Source: Prevotella sp. (GTDB taxonomy: Bacteria; Bacteroidota; Bacteroidia; Bacteroidales; Bacteroidaceae). Taken from it: a stretch of DNA of 5,971 nt. Below, one piece after another: positions 1 to 5,971 of this stretch (position 1 is its first letter; every line of letters begins with the position of its first letter). Under the pieces are notes generated by a model. The model was not told the DNA's origin. It ran no database searches and worked only from the letters and a program-made list of their open reading frames with translations. The position numbers and the translations under genes are program-made. The stretch covers positions 1 to 5,971 of the forward strand of contig JAJQAR010000114.1 of assembly GCA_021203705.1 (NCBI GenBank), in the 5' to 3' direction.

Positions 1-345
1 GGTGATATCCATATTGTCTTCAAGGTCATGCTTTTTCACGTTGCGCCCTATAGGATTTTGTTTTGCTCTCTTGACAAACTCCTCATACGTCTCATCTTCG
101 TTTCTCGTAACAGAAAGAACAGCCTCAACTATTTCCTCTGGAAAACCGTTTTCACGCAGATAGTCTGCCGTTACGTATGTATCCTCTATTGTGTCATGCA
201 GCAATGCGACAATGCGCTCCTCATCACTCTCACATCTTGCCGCTACCCGTTTCGGATGTCCGATGTAATCAGCTCCGCCCTTGTCTCTCTGCCCCTTATG
301 CGCTTCCGTTGCTATCGCAAGTGCCTTTTCCAATAGTTCTTTCAT
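1..345 (-). CDS. Small RelA/SpoT-like HD-domain phosphohydrolase (partial, C-terminus outside window)
   Basis: The first 115 residues are present; the reading frame is open to the left edge, so the C-terminus is missing. Seen directly: a start MKELLEKALAIATEAHKGQR, then YIGHPKRVA (His30), ALLHDTIEDT (His50-Asp51, Glu54-Asp55) and KKHDLEDN (Asp107, Asn111). These match in order and type the residues known from the (p)ppGpp hydrolase domain of bifunctional Rel/SpoT and from small MESH1-type hydrolases: four metal ligands (H, H-D, D), an E-D pair that activates water, and an Asn four residues after the last Asp. No synthetase domain is visible, and single-domain relatives are usually about 150-200 residues. 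The inferred role is a cytosolic metal-dependent phosphohydrolase acting on ppGpp or a similar nucleotide; the substrate is not proven. I chose the ATG at 343-345 because a consensus Shine-Dalgarno lies six bases upstream; an in-frame ATG at 349-351 abuts that motif and is too close. The gene follows the barrel gene on the same strand but is separated from it by a terminator-like hairpin. Confidence 0.85.
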   Translation of the reverse strand, partial: MKELLEKALAIATEAHKGQRDKGGADYIGHPKRVAARCESDEERIVALLHDTIEDTYVTADYLRENGFPEEIVEAVLSVTRNEDETYEEFVKRAKQNPIGRNVKKHDLEDNMDIT

Positions 346-350
346 AATCA

Positions 351-358
351 TCCTCCTT
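351..358 (-). promoter_or_regulatory. Consensus Shine-Dalgarno of the HD-domain gene
   Basis: The minus strand reads AAGGAGGA, a near-full complement of the 16S anti-Shine-Dalgarno. It is followed by a short spacer and the ATG at 343-345, and this decides the start among two in-frame ATGs. The other genes in the window (barrel protein, aroB, flippase-like protein) have A-rich leaders without such a motif, as is usual in Bacteroidota. Confidence 0.75.
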
Positions 359-377
359 AATTCAGTCTTTGACAATA

Positions 378-392
378 AGTTTTGCAAAACTA
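378..392 (-). promoter_or_regulatory. Possible Bacteroidota -7 element within a 14-bp palindrome, upstream of the HD gene
   Basis: On the minus strand, 392-385 reads TAGTTTTG, matching the Bacteroidota -7 consensus TAnnTTTG. It overlaps the perfect palindrome AGTTTTGCAAAACT (378-391). A start point about 6-8 bases downstream would give a leader of roughly 30 bases. No clear TTTG at the -33 position is seen, so the promoter call rests on the -7 match and location. The palindrome could be an operator or a chance AT-rich symmetry. Confidence 0.4.
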
Positions 393-394
393 AT

Positions 395-448
395 AAAATC
401 ATCCGACATTCTGCGCATTAACACGCAATATGTCGGATGTATGATTTT
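395..448 (-). terminator. Intrinsic-terminator-like hairpin after the barrel gene
   Basis: A perfect 10-bp inverted repeat is present: CATCCGACAT at 400-409 against ATGTCGGATG at 430-439. An inner TGCG/CGCA pair (412-415 with 424-427) closes an 8-base loop. Outer AAAAT (395-399) can pair with ATTTT (444-448) across a four-base bulge, reaching the barrel gene's stop codon. In the minus-strand transcript the stem is followed by ATTTTATTAG, a modest U-rich tract. Position just after the stop codon at 448-450 supports a terminator that separates this gene from the HD gene. Confidence 0.65.
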
Positions 449-3400
449 TAGAAGCGTCCGCCTCCGCCAGGACCTCCATGTCCACCAGGTCCACCACCAG
501 GACCGCCGAAGCCTCCACCCATTGGTGGACGACCACCATCACGGTCTCGGTCTGGTGGTCCGTCAGGACGGTCACCAGGACCTCTGTGCATATCACGACC
601 GGCATTCTTTCCTCCAAACATATTCATACGGTATATCACGTGAACCATACCGTAACTGTTGATGCTGTTGTATCGCGTATCGCTCCTTTGCATGGCATTA
701 ATAGTTCTGCTCAAATTGCTCTGGTTGTGCAAGATGTCATAGAACTGCACGGAAACTGTCAAGGCCTTTCCTTTCAAGAACCCCTGGCTTACCTGCGCAT
801 TCCAAATCAACTCGTTAGTGTTCATCGAACTGTCGCTGAAACCCCTACGACTGTTCTCATGTAAATCGGTTGACAAACTCGTACCCCATGGCAGATAGAA
901 GTTGAACGATGCTCCGTATGCGAATGTCCATGTATCAAGGTTGCTCTCACTCTGCAACATATTACGTGAATGAGTGTAGTTCAAAGAACCGTCAAGCGAC
1001 ACCTCTAACCAACTATTGCGGAAACTGCCCGTTAACTGCTCACTGATTGTCGTGGTTTTTGTGGTGTTCTTCTGAGAACTTGATGTATTGTCAAGCGCAA
1101 GATAACCTACATAATTATTATAACTTGCATTTGTAAACGTACTGATATTCCAATATCCCACCGAATCAATTGCCGTATTGTACATGAACGCTCCATTTAT
1201 ATCCCAGTTGCCGTTGATATTCTCAGGTTTCGTGGTACGTCCGCCGGTAACCTCATCGTATGTCACCATGTTACTGATACTATTCCGGGTAGTGTTATAG
1301 TTCACGAAGGTCATTAATGCTTGCTGACGCTTTTCCAAATATGTGTTGTAGAACAGGCGGAATGCATTAGTGAACGACGGCTTCAAACCAGGGTTACCTT
1401 TCGTGATGTTCAACGGGTCACTGTCATCAGTAATGTCAAGAAGGTCGCTCATACTCGGCTGACTAGTCGTCCCTCGATAATTAATCCTAAGATTGCTGAT
1501 TTTCGAAAACCTATAACGGAAATCAAGAGTCGGTGTGAAATTCACTACATGGCGCACTGTATCAGTATTCACGCCCTGATACCTCTGAATAAAATGCGTC
1601 ATCTGCGGTTGCAACATCGCTCCCACATTGAGTGTGTATTTCTGCCTTATCACCCTCAACATCAATTGTATCTCGTGGATATAGTTCTTATATTCCGAAT
1701 ATCTGCTAAGGTCATCATCTAAATAATCGGTATAAGGATTTTCCAATCGGTTGAAATAATCCCCCCACCCTCTATACATCGGGGTAATGCCATTGAAAAT
1801 TTCTTCTCCAAGATTACTGAAATCGTATGTCGCCCTGTCGCTCTTGTTGTAGTTGTATGTGAACTTATAACTCAATTGCAGGAACATCGCCTTGAATATA
1901 GGTTCACTGTATGTAGCCTGTACACTGTAACTCCATTTCTTTGTCGGGGTGTAACTGTACCTGTTGGTCTGGTACGTGGAATCAACACCCAATGCATTCA
2001 ATATCTGATACAAATGTACATCTGATGTACTAAGACTCTTACTATTGCTCTCACTGTAACTTATATCACCCCTCAACGTAGCATTACGCCCCTTTTTGTT
2101 TAATTTGCGATTTAACTGTAACATACCGCCCACCGACTTGTCCTCGCTGTACGAAATGGAATTGTTGCTCTTTGTGTTCACCATCAAACTATCACCAGCC
2201 ATTGTAGCTATTGAAGCATCTGACAACGGATCTGACACATACTGATATGGATCTTCGTTGTATGAACCACTTGTTGACATCGACCTGCTGTCACTCTTTG
2301 TATATGTAAAATTAGGGCGGAACATGATATCGGTCATCGAGTCGGGCTTCCACTCCAAACGAAGACGGGCATCCCAACTGTCTGATCTGGTATAACTCTG
2401 ACTAAAACTGTTCGAGAATGACCCTGTCTGACTGACAAAGTTCTCTGACGATTCTTCCTTACGCACATTGCCGTCCTTATGATTCCACCTTACACTGCCG
2501 TCCAACTTCAACTTGTCATTGCCTGAATCGTAATTGAAATTGGCTCCTATCATTTTCGATGCGTTCAGTCCTTGGTTGCCACCCCCAAAACGGCCTCCAC
2601 CGCCTCCTCCTGGAAATCCTTTGTCATTGGTGTCGTTGGCATTGCCGAAAAGCATAACCTTCGTCTTCTCCTTGAACAGACCTGCCATCAGGCGTTCTGA
2701 ATATCTGCTGTGTGTTCCTACGGACAAGTCAACATTACCCAAAAAGCCTTTGTTCATGCCTTTCTTTATTCCAAAGTCAAGAACGGTCTGTTCCTCTCCG
2801 TCATCTATTCCTGTTATTTTCGCCAAGTCGCTCTTTTCATCGTAACTCTTAACCTTTTCTATAATGGATGTCGGCAGGTTCTTCAACGCTGTCTGTGTAT
2901 CGCCCGTCATAAACTCCTTACCGTCAACAAGCACCTTCTTCACTTCCTTGCCGTTGATTTTGATATTTCCTTCATCGTCAACCTGTGCTCCAGGCAATTT
3001 CTTCACGAGTTCCTCTACAACAGAGCCTTCTGGTGTTCGGTAAGCACTTGCATTATAAACAAAAGTGTCCTCCACTACCGTCACTCGTGCCGCCTGTCCT
3101 AATATGGTGGCTTCTTTCAGCATTATGGCATCGCCATTCATCGTTATCTTGCCTAATGCCACACTCATTCCTTCCTTGATTTTTACTTCCTTGAACATCG
3201 TCTTGTAACCGACACTCGTGAATTTCAGCAAATATGTACCGTTATCGGGAACTGCTATCTCAAACTCGCCATATTCGTTACTTAGCGTTCCATCTACATA
3301 CGTACTGTCTTTCTGTAACAACTGCACAGTAACATCTACTACTGCGTCTTTATTGTCCCGGTCAACGATACGTCCAGAGATTTTTGCATCTTGCGCTGAC

Positions 3401-3450
3401 ATCCCAACTGCGGTCAGCACAAAACACATCAAGAGAAGTATTTTTTTCAT
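448..3450 (-). CDS. Outer-membrane beta-barrel protein, TonB-receptor-like, with CarboxypepD_reg-like N-terminus
   Basis: This is a 1000-residue envelope protein. Residues 1-20 are a signal peptide (MKKILLLMCF start, likely cut near GMSAQ) with no lipobox. Residues about 22-105 resemble a carboxypeptidase regulatory-like beta-sandwich (ISGRIVD, GEFEIAV, FTSVGYK). Residues about 115-230 are plug-like, with the hallmark pattern VKKVLVDGKEF, ALKNLPTSIIEKVKSYDEKSD and TGIDDGEEQTV seen in the Bacteroidota outer-membrane barrel family often annotated as TonB-dependent receptor (PF14905-like barrel). The rest, to about 945, is alternating aromatic/polar sequence typical of a barrel. Two glycine-rich stretches stand out: residues 278-294 and a tail from 946 to a terminal Phe. 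No clear TonB box, N-terminal STN domain or SusD partner is seen, so polysaccharide import is not supported and the ligand is unknown. The start at 3448-3450 follows CTAAAAA with no Shine-Dalgarno. The gene is divergent from aroB. Confidence 0.9.
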   Translation of the reverse strand: MKKILLLMCFVLTAVGMSAQDAKISGRIVDRDNKDAVVDVTVQLLQKDSTYVDGTLSNEYGEFEIAVPDNGTYLLKFTSVGYKTMFKEVKIKEGMSVALGKITMNGDAIMLKEATILGQAARVTVVEDTFVYNASAYRTPEGSVVEELVKKLPGAQVDDEGNIKINGKEVKKVLVDGKEFMTGDTQTALKNLPTSIIEKVKSYDEKSDLAKITGIDDGEEQTVLDFGIKKGMNKGFLGNVDLSVGTHSRYSERLMAGLFKEKTKVMLFGNANDTNDKGFPGGGGGGRFGGGNQGLNASKMIGANFNYDSGNDKLKLDGSVRWNHKDGNVRKEESSENFVSQTGSFSNSFSQSYTRSDSWDARLRLEWKPDSMTDIMFRPNFTYTKSDSRSMSTSGSYNEDPYQYVSDPLSDASIATMAGDSLMVNTKSNNSISYSEDKSVGGMLQLNRKLNKKGRNATLRGDISYSESNSKSLSTSDVHLYQILNALGVDSTYQTNRYSYTPTKKWSYSVQATYSEPIFKAMFLQLSYKFTYNYNKSDRATYDFSNLGEEIFNGITPMYRGWGDYFNRLENPYTDYLDDDLSRYSEYKNYIHEIQLMLRVIRQKYTLNVGAMLQPQMTHFIQRYQGVNTDTVRHVVNFTPTLDFRYRFSKISNLRINYRGTTSQPSMSDLLDITDDSDPLNITKGNPGLKPSFTNAFRLFYNTYLEKRQQALMTFVNYNTTRNSISNMVTYDEVTGGRTTKPENINGNWDINGAFMYNTAIDSVGYWNISTFTNASYNNYVGYLALDNTSSSQKNTTKTTTISEQLTGSFRNSWLEVSLDGSLNYTHSRNMLQSESNLDTWTFAYGASFNFYLPWGTSLSTDLHENSRRGFSDSSMNTNELIWNAQVSQGFLKGKALTVSVQFYDILHNQSNLSRTINAMQRSDTRYNSINSYGMVHVIYRMNMFGGKNAGRDMHRGPGDRPDGPPDRDRDGGRPPMGGGFGGPGGGPGGHGGPGGGGRF
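451..615 (-). other. Low-complexity region coding the Gly/Pro/Arg/Asp-rich C-terminal tail of the barrel protein
   Basis: These bases encode residues 946-1000 of the barrel protein. The tail follows what looks like the last strand (MVHVIYRMNMF). It starts with an Arg/Asp/Pro-rich part (GPGDRPDGPPDRDRDGG) and passes into Gly-Pro-Gly repeats with one His, ending GGGGRF. The DNA is locally GC-rich and internally repetitive, with near-repeats of CCACCAGGACC on the plus strand. The tail should be flexible and exposed; it has no recognised fold. Confidence 0.75.
2569..2619 (-). other. Low-complexity region coding the internal glycine-rich loop of the barrel protein
   Basis: These bases encode residues 278-294, reading GFPGGGGGGRFGGGNQG. 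The segment lies early in the barrel, between one probable strand (KVMLFGNAND) and the next (MIGANFNYDS), so it should be a loop or turn. It shares the GGGGRF motif with the extreme C-terminus of the same protein. Confidence 0.7.
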
Positions 3451-3655
3451 TTTTTAGAATTTATTATTATGCTTTTTACGTTAGACGGTTTAATTTCATT
3501 TTTGTTTAATGCAATATCACCTAAAATTGTCAGAAAAGTTTTATTTATCGACATAAATCACTAATTTTGCATTTATTATATCGTTTTCACCTTGTCAAAA
3601 CCCCAAAGCAAGTGATTTTTAATAAGGGAAATTGATAAACTTAATTCGTTTTAAA
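3451..3655. promoter_or_regulatory. Divergent intergenic region between the barrel gene and aroB
   Basis: This AT-rich stretch of about 205 bases separates two genes that point away from each other, so it should hold both promoters. The aroB promoter is recognisable near 3539-3569 on the plus strand. On the minus strand I found no good TAnnTTTG match for the barrel gene. No riboswitch, attenuator or tRNA could be recognised by eye. Confidence 0.6.
3539..3569 (+). promoter_or_regulatory. Probable aroB promoter (Bacteroidota -33/-7 type)
   Basis: TAATTTTG at 3562-3569 is an exact match to the Bacteroidota -7 consensus TAnnTTTG. Nineteen bases upstream lies TTTT at 3539-3542, one base off the -33 consensus TTTG and at the expected spacing. 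Transcription would begin near 3575 and leave a leader of about 80 bases before the ATG at 3656. Confidence 0.6.
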
Positions 3656-4726
3656 ATGAACAGTATGGAACAGAAAATTATTATATCCAAATGTCTGAAA
3701 GATGAAATCTCCACAGCTATCGAGGAATGTGAGCACGACAGGGTTTTCATCCTCGTTGATGAAACTACAGAGAAAGATTGTCTGCCGATAGTTCTCGACT
3801 TGAACATTCCTTATCTGAACGAAGCTAAGGTCATAACAATCGGAGCGTCTGACAATCACAAGGACCTTGATTCGCTCTCGCATGTGTGGAAATCGCTCTG
3901 TGATAATGGTGCTACCCGCCACTCCTGTTTGCTCAACATCGGTGGGGGTATGGTAACTGACCTTGGCGGCTTCGCTGCCTCTACTTTCAAGCGTGGCATT
4001 AATTTCATCAATATCCCTACTACCTTGCTCGCCATGGTCGATGCTTCTGTAGGTGGTAAGACAGGCATCAATTTTAATGGCTTGAAAAATGAGATTGGTG
4101 TCTTCAACGATGCCAAAACGGTGATTATCAACACGGAATTTCTCAAGTCTCTCGATAGGGATAATATCTGTTCCGGTTATGCTGAGATGATTAAGCATGG
4201 TCTGATTAGTAACGTGGAGATGTGGAAGGAACTGATGGTTTTCGACATCCTCAATCCAGATTTGTCTCAACTGCAGGATATGGTGGCTCGCAGCATAAAT
4301 GTCAAGGAAAAGGTGGTTGAACAGGACCCTCACGAAAAGGGCATCAGAAAGGCTCTCAACCTTGGTCATACTATGGGGCATGCTTTTGAGTCGATGAGTC
4401 TGCATACTGACCATCCCCTACTCCATGGCTATGCTGTGGCTTTTGGCATTGTTTGCGAACTTTACCTCAGTTGCGTGAAAACCAACTTCCCTACTGACAT
4501 TATGCGCCAGACTATCAGTTATATCAAAAATACATACGGCAGTTTCCTATTCACTTGCGACGACTACGACACACTTATCAGTCTGATGAAACATGACAAG
4601 AAAAACACTGCGGGAACTATAAACTTCACCCTACTTAGCGGTATCGGTGAGATTAAAATCAACCAGACGGCTTCAAAAGAGGAACTGATGGAGGCTCTCG
4701 ACTTCCTACGTGAAGGTGCCAATTAA
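3656..4726 (+). CDS. aroB: 3-dehydroquinate synthase
   Basis: The enzyme converts DAHP to 3-dehydroquinate, the second step of the shikimate pathway to chorismate and aromatic amino acids; it is cytosolic and uses NAD and a divalent metal. With the start at 3656 it has 356 residues, the usual family length. Motifs seen: the NAD-binding GGGMVTD (96-102) followed by RG (112-114), PTTLLAMVDASVGGKTGIN (about 121-139, with Asp129 and Lys135), NGLKNEIG (Lys144), GYAEMIKHG with metal ligand Glu177, NLGHTMGHAFE with His238, HGYAVAFG with His257, and KHDKKN near 312-317. All expected catalytic and metal residues are present, so it should be active. I prefer ATG 3656, preceded by TTTTAAA; ATG 3665 is also possible, and the frame is open to a TTG at 3632 that would add eight residues with little family support. 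The gene stands alone on this strand and ends five bases from the convergent flippase-like gene. Confidence 0.96.
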   Translation: MNSMEQKIIISKCLKDEISTAIEECEHDRVFILVDETTEKDCLPIVLDLNIPYLNEAKVITIGASDNHKDLDSLSHVWKSLCDNGATRHSCLLNIGGGMVTDLGGFAASTFKRGINFINIPTTLLAMVDASVGGKTGINFNGLKNEIGVFNDAKTVIINTEFLKSLDRDNICSGYAEMIKHGLISNVEMWKELMVFDILNPDLSQLQDMVARSINVKEKVVEQDPHEKGIRKALNLGHTMGHAFESMSLHTDHPLLHGYAVAFGIVCELYLSCVKTNFPTDIMRQTISYIKNTYGSFLFTCDDYDTLISLMKHDKKNTAGTINFTLLSGIGEIKINQTASKEELMEALDFLREGAN

Positions 4727-4731
4727 TCTGT

Positions 4732-5724
4732 TTATTGCTTCCTTTTCTTCTCCATCTTAATCATGAGCAGTCCGATTGCTGTCCAGATAAGCTCTCTTAT
4801 CCTTATGATTAACGCCACGAAAATGCCTACATTAGCGGACATCGCAAGACTTGCTGTGGACATTAGAAAACCGCCCTCTCTACCGCCTAATTGCAGGGGC
4901 ATGAAAAACAACAGGTTGGCAAAAAGACTGGTGAATGCGAGGATTAATATACAATGGATGAAGTTTACATGGGGCATCAATACAAGCAACACGAACATCA
5001 CTTCCAATGCCGACACTATCCTGCACGACAGTTCCAACAGCACGGCGGCGACAAATGATTTCCTGTTCTGCTTGTGCAATGCGGCAATCTGACTGTCTAT
5101 CGTGTCAAGTTGTTCCTTGTGCTTTTCAATAAACTTTTTCGCCCACTTTTTCACGCCAGGTATATGACGTATCAGGTTCATCGCCCTCACTGCCATGCCT
5201 TTTTCATATCCTTTCATGAAAAACCATATACCCAACACACAGAATGCTCCTGCCAAAGCCAAAATTATGCCGATACCGAAGGTAACTTTTTCGGTGAATA
5301 TAAACAGGAAAATCGAGAGCAGCCAAAATAAAAAATGACTGAATATATGTGTCATGGCATAGAGTATCACTGACGAGGATGCCCGCTCCGTTCCTATTAT
5401 CGGCGACAACGACATCACCCTATATGGCTCGCCGCCCATCAATCCTCCTGGCGTGGCATAGTTCAAGGCAAACCCTGACACTGTTATCTTATACAGCCAG
5501 AGAAAGTTTATCTTTGTCTTTTTCTCCGCCCCGCTGTTTATTATTATGTACCAAGTGGAGGTATTGAAAATATATAGGAATGCCCACAACAACAAGACTG
5601 CAAAGAACCAGTAACCGGCATTTTTCAAACCGTTCCAGACTTCCTTGAAGTCAAGCTGCGTAATCATTACGATTAGCAAGACAATACCGAACACAAAGAA
5701 TATGTTCTGATATTTCTTCTTCAT
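4732..5724 (-). CDS. LPG-synthase-TM / flippase-like integral membrane protein
   Basis: This 330-residue inner-membrane protein has about seven to eight hydrophobic segments (roughly residues 8-22, 37-62, 74-90, 117-143, 147-170, 223-250, 254-276, 289-323). A basic, amphipathic loop at about 171-222 ([20 protein letters not shown]) is probably cytosolic. Two signature motifs of the lysylphosphatidylglycerol synthase transmembrane / UPF0104 (AglD-like) family are visible: [13 protein letters not shown] at 91-103 and [11 protein letters not shown] at 276-286. The soluble lysyl-transferase domain of MprF is absent, so lysyl transfer is not expected. Stand-alone members are annotated as flippase-like, and many sit with lipid or glycan genes; the lipid substrate here is unknown. 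The ATG at 5722-5724 follows CAATAAGAA, without a strong Shine-Dalgarno. It lies 20 bases after an upstream gene on the same strand, so the two are likely co-transcribed. The C-terminus is a short basic tail (KMEKKRKQ). Confidence 0.88.
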   Translation of the reverse strand: MKKKYQNIFFVFGIVLLIVMITQLDFKEVWNGLKNAGYWFFAVLLLWAFLYIFNTSTWYIIINSGAEKKTKINFLWLYKITVSGFALNYATPGGLMGGEPYRVMSLSPIIGTERASSSVILYAMTHIFSHFLFWLLSIFLFIFTEKVTFGIGIILALAGAFCVLGIWFFMKGYEKGMAVRAMNLIRHIPGVKKWAKKFIEKHKEQLDTIDSQIAALHKQNRKSFVAAVLLELSCRIVSALEVMFVLLVLMPHVNFIHCILILAFTSLFANLLFFMPLQLGGREGGFLMSTASLAMSANVGIFVALIIRIRELIWTAIGLLMIKMEKKRKQ

Positions 5725-5744
5725 TTCTTATTGATTTGTGGTAT

Positions 5745-5971
5745 TTATGCCTCTTGCTCCGATTTATCTTCCTGAACTTCCATCTTTTTCTTCGGGAATG
5801 GGAGTCTTGGCCGCTCGCCTTCTTCTTTCTTCTCGTGATACAACTTAGGCAACGGATCGGCAAGCGGCTCGTCGTAGTTCGCCCTGTTGCGGAACACATC
5901 AATAGCAAAGAATATGGCATGGCGGAAAGACTCTTCATCGGCTTCTCCCTTGCCAGCTATCTCGCTGTCTA
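5745..5971 (-). CDS. C-terminal end of an unrecognised protein (partial, N-terminus outside window)
   Basis: The frame is open from the right edge to a TAA at 5745-5747, giving the last 74 residues, beginning DSEIAGKGEADEESFRHAIF. The visible part has an apparently folded helical stretch (ESFRHAIFFAIDVFRNRANY), then DEPLADPLPKLYHEKKEEG, and a charged tail rich in Lys and Glu that ends KSEQEA. I do not recognise the family and assign no function. It is judged real because it stays open to the edge, has a protein-like pattern of hydrophobic and charged residues, and sits 20 bases upstream of the flippase-like gene on the same strand, as in an operon. A different frame on the same strand (5651-5938) also stays open, but it overlaps the flippase-like start and reads as Arg/Ser-rich non-protein-like sequence. 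Confidence 0.7.
   Translation of the reverse strand, partial: DSEIAGKGEADEESFRHAIFFAIDVFRNRANYDEPLADPLPKLYHEKKEEGERPRLPFPKKKMEVQEDKSEQEA

Noticed and set aside
28..336. Plus-strand open frame of 102 codons
   Set aside because: It is antisense to the HD-domain gene, whose conserved residues prove the other strand; the translation is not protein-like.
451..615. Repetitive DNA as a possible CRISPR array or tandem repeat locus
   Set aside because: The repeats are in frame, irregular and encode Gly/Pro-rich protein sequence; there are no spacers of constant length.
369..864. Overlapping plus- and minus-strand open frames (369-662, 478-864, 399-617)
   Set aside because: They overlap the repetitive glycine-rich end of the barrel gene, where low-complexity DNA stays open in several frames. 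Their His/Thr/Val-rich translations are by-products.
448..3450. Possible SusC-type polysaccharide importer
   Set aside because: There is no SusD gene next to it, and the plug-like motifs fit the stand-alone outer-membrane barrel family rather than SusC.
3476..3499. Eight-codon minus-strand ORF (ATG to TAA) in the leader of the barrel gene
   Set aside because: It could be a leader peptide, but it is very short, lacks a run of regulatory codons and has no associated hairpin. Chance is the simpler explanation in AT-rich DNA.
3577..3600. TTGACA and TATAAT hexamers on the minus strand upstream of the barrel gene
   Set aside because: They resemble a sigma-70 promoter of E. coli type, but the spacer is only 12 bases, and Bacteroidota use a different -33/-7 consensus.
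3641..4414. Long open frame of 257 codons on the minus strand inside aroB
   Set aside because: It lies antisense to a gene with all its catalytic motifs intact, and its translation shows no recognisable motif. It is best explained by codon bias of aroB.
5651..5938. Minus-strand open frame of 95 codons at the right end
   Set aside because: It overlaps the start of the flippase-like gene and is Arg/Ser-rich. The alternative frame ending at 5745 is open to the edge and fits an operon arrangement.

Overview
The window looks like a piece of a Bacteroidales (Prevotella- or Bacteroides-like) chromosome. Three things point there. It carries a 1000-residue outer-membrane beta-barrel protein of a family that is abundant in Bacteroidota. 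The aroB upstream region has a Bacteroidota-type -7 element (TAnnTTTG). Most genes start behind A-rich leaders without a Shine-Dalgarno motif. The genus is an inference; there is no rRNA or other marker gene here.

Layout from left to right: (1) 1-345, minus strand: the N-terminal 115 residues of a small HD-domain phosphohydrolase related to the (p)ppGpp hydrolase domain of RelA/SpoT, running off the left edge. (2) 346-447: a short intergenic gap with a terminator-like hairpin for the upstream barrel gene and a probable -7 element within a palindrome. (3) 448-3450, minus: a large outer-membrane beta-barrel protein with signal peptide, carboxypeptidase-regulatory-like domain, plug-like domain, barrel, and an unusual Gly/Pro/Arg/Asp-rich C-terminal tail. 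(4) 3451-3655: a divergent intergenic region containing the probable aroB promoter. (5) 3656-4726, plus: aroB, 3-dehydroquinate synthase. (6) 4732-5724, minus: a polytopic membrane protein of the LPG-synthase-TM / flippase-like family, convergent with aroB and only 5 bases from it. (7) 5745-5971, minus: the C-terminal end of an unrecognised protein, 20 bases upstream of the flippase-like gene and probably in its operon.

The genes do not form one obvious pathway. aroB is a housekeeping gene of aromatic amino acid and chorismate synthesis. The barrel protein and the flippase-like protein belong to the envelope. The HD protein may act on alarmones or related nucleotides. I found no mobile element, CRISPR array, tRNA, rRNA or phage gene, and nothing that clearly amounts to a new biological system. 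The points most worth a second look are the HD protein with its intact hydrolase residues and un-Bacteroidota-like consensus Shine-Dalgarno, the paired glycine-rich segments of the barrel protein, and the unidentified partner of the flippase-like gene.
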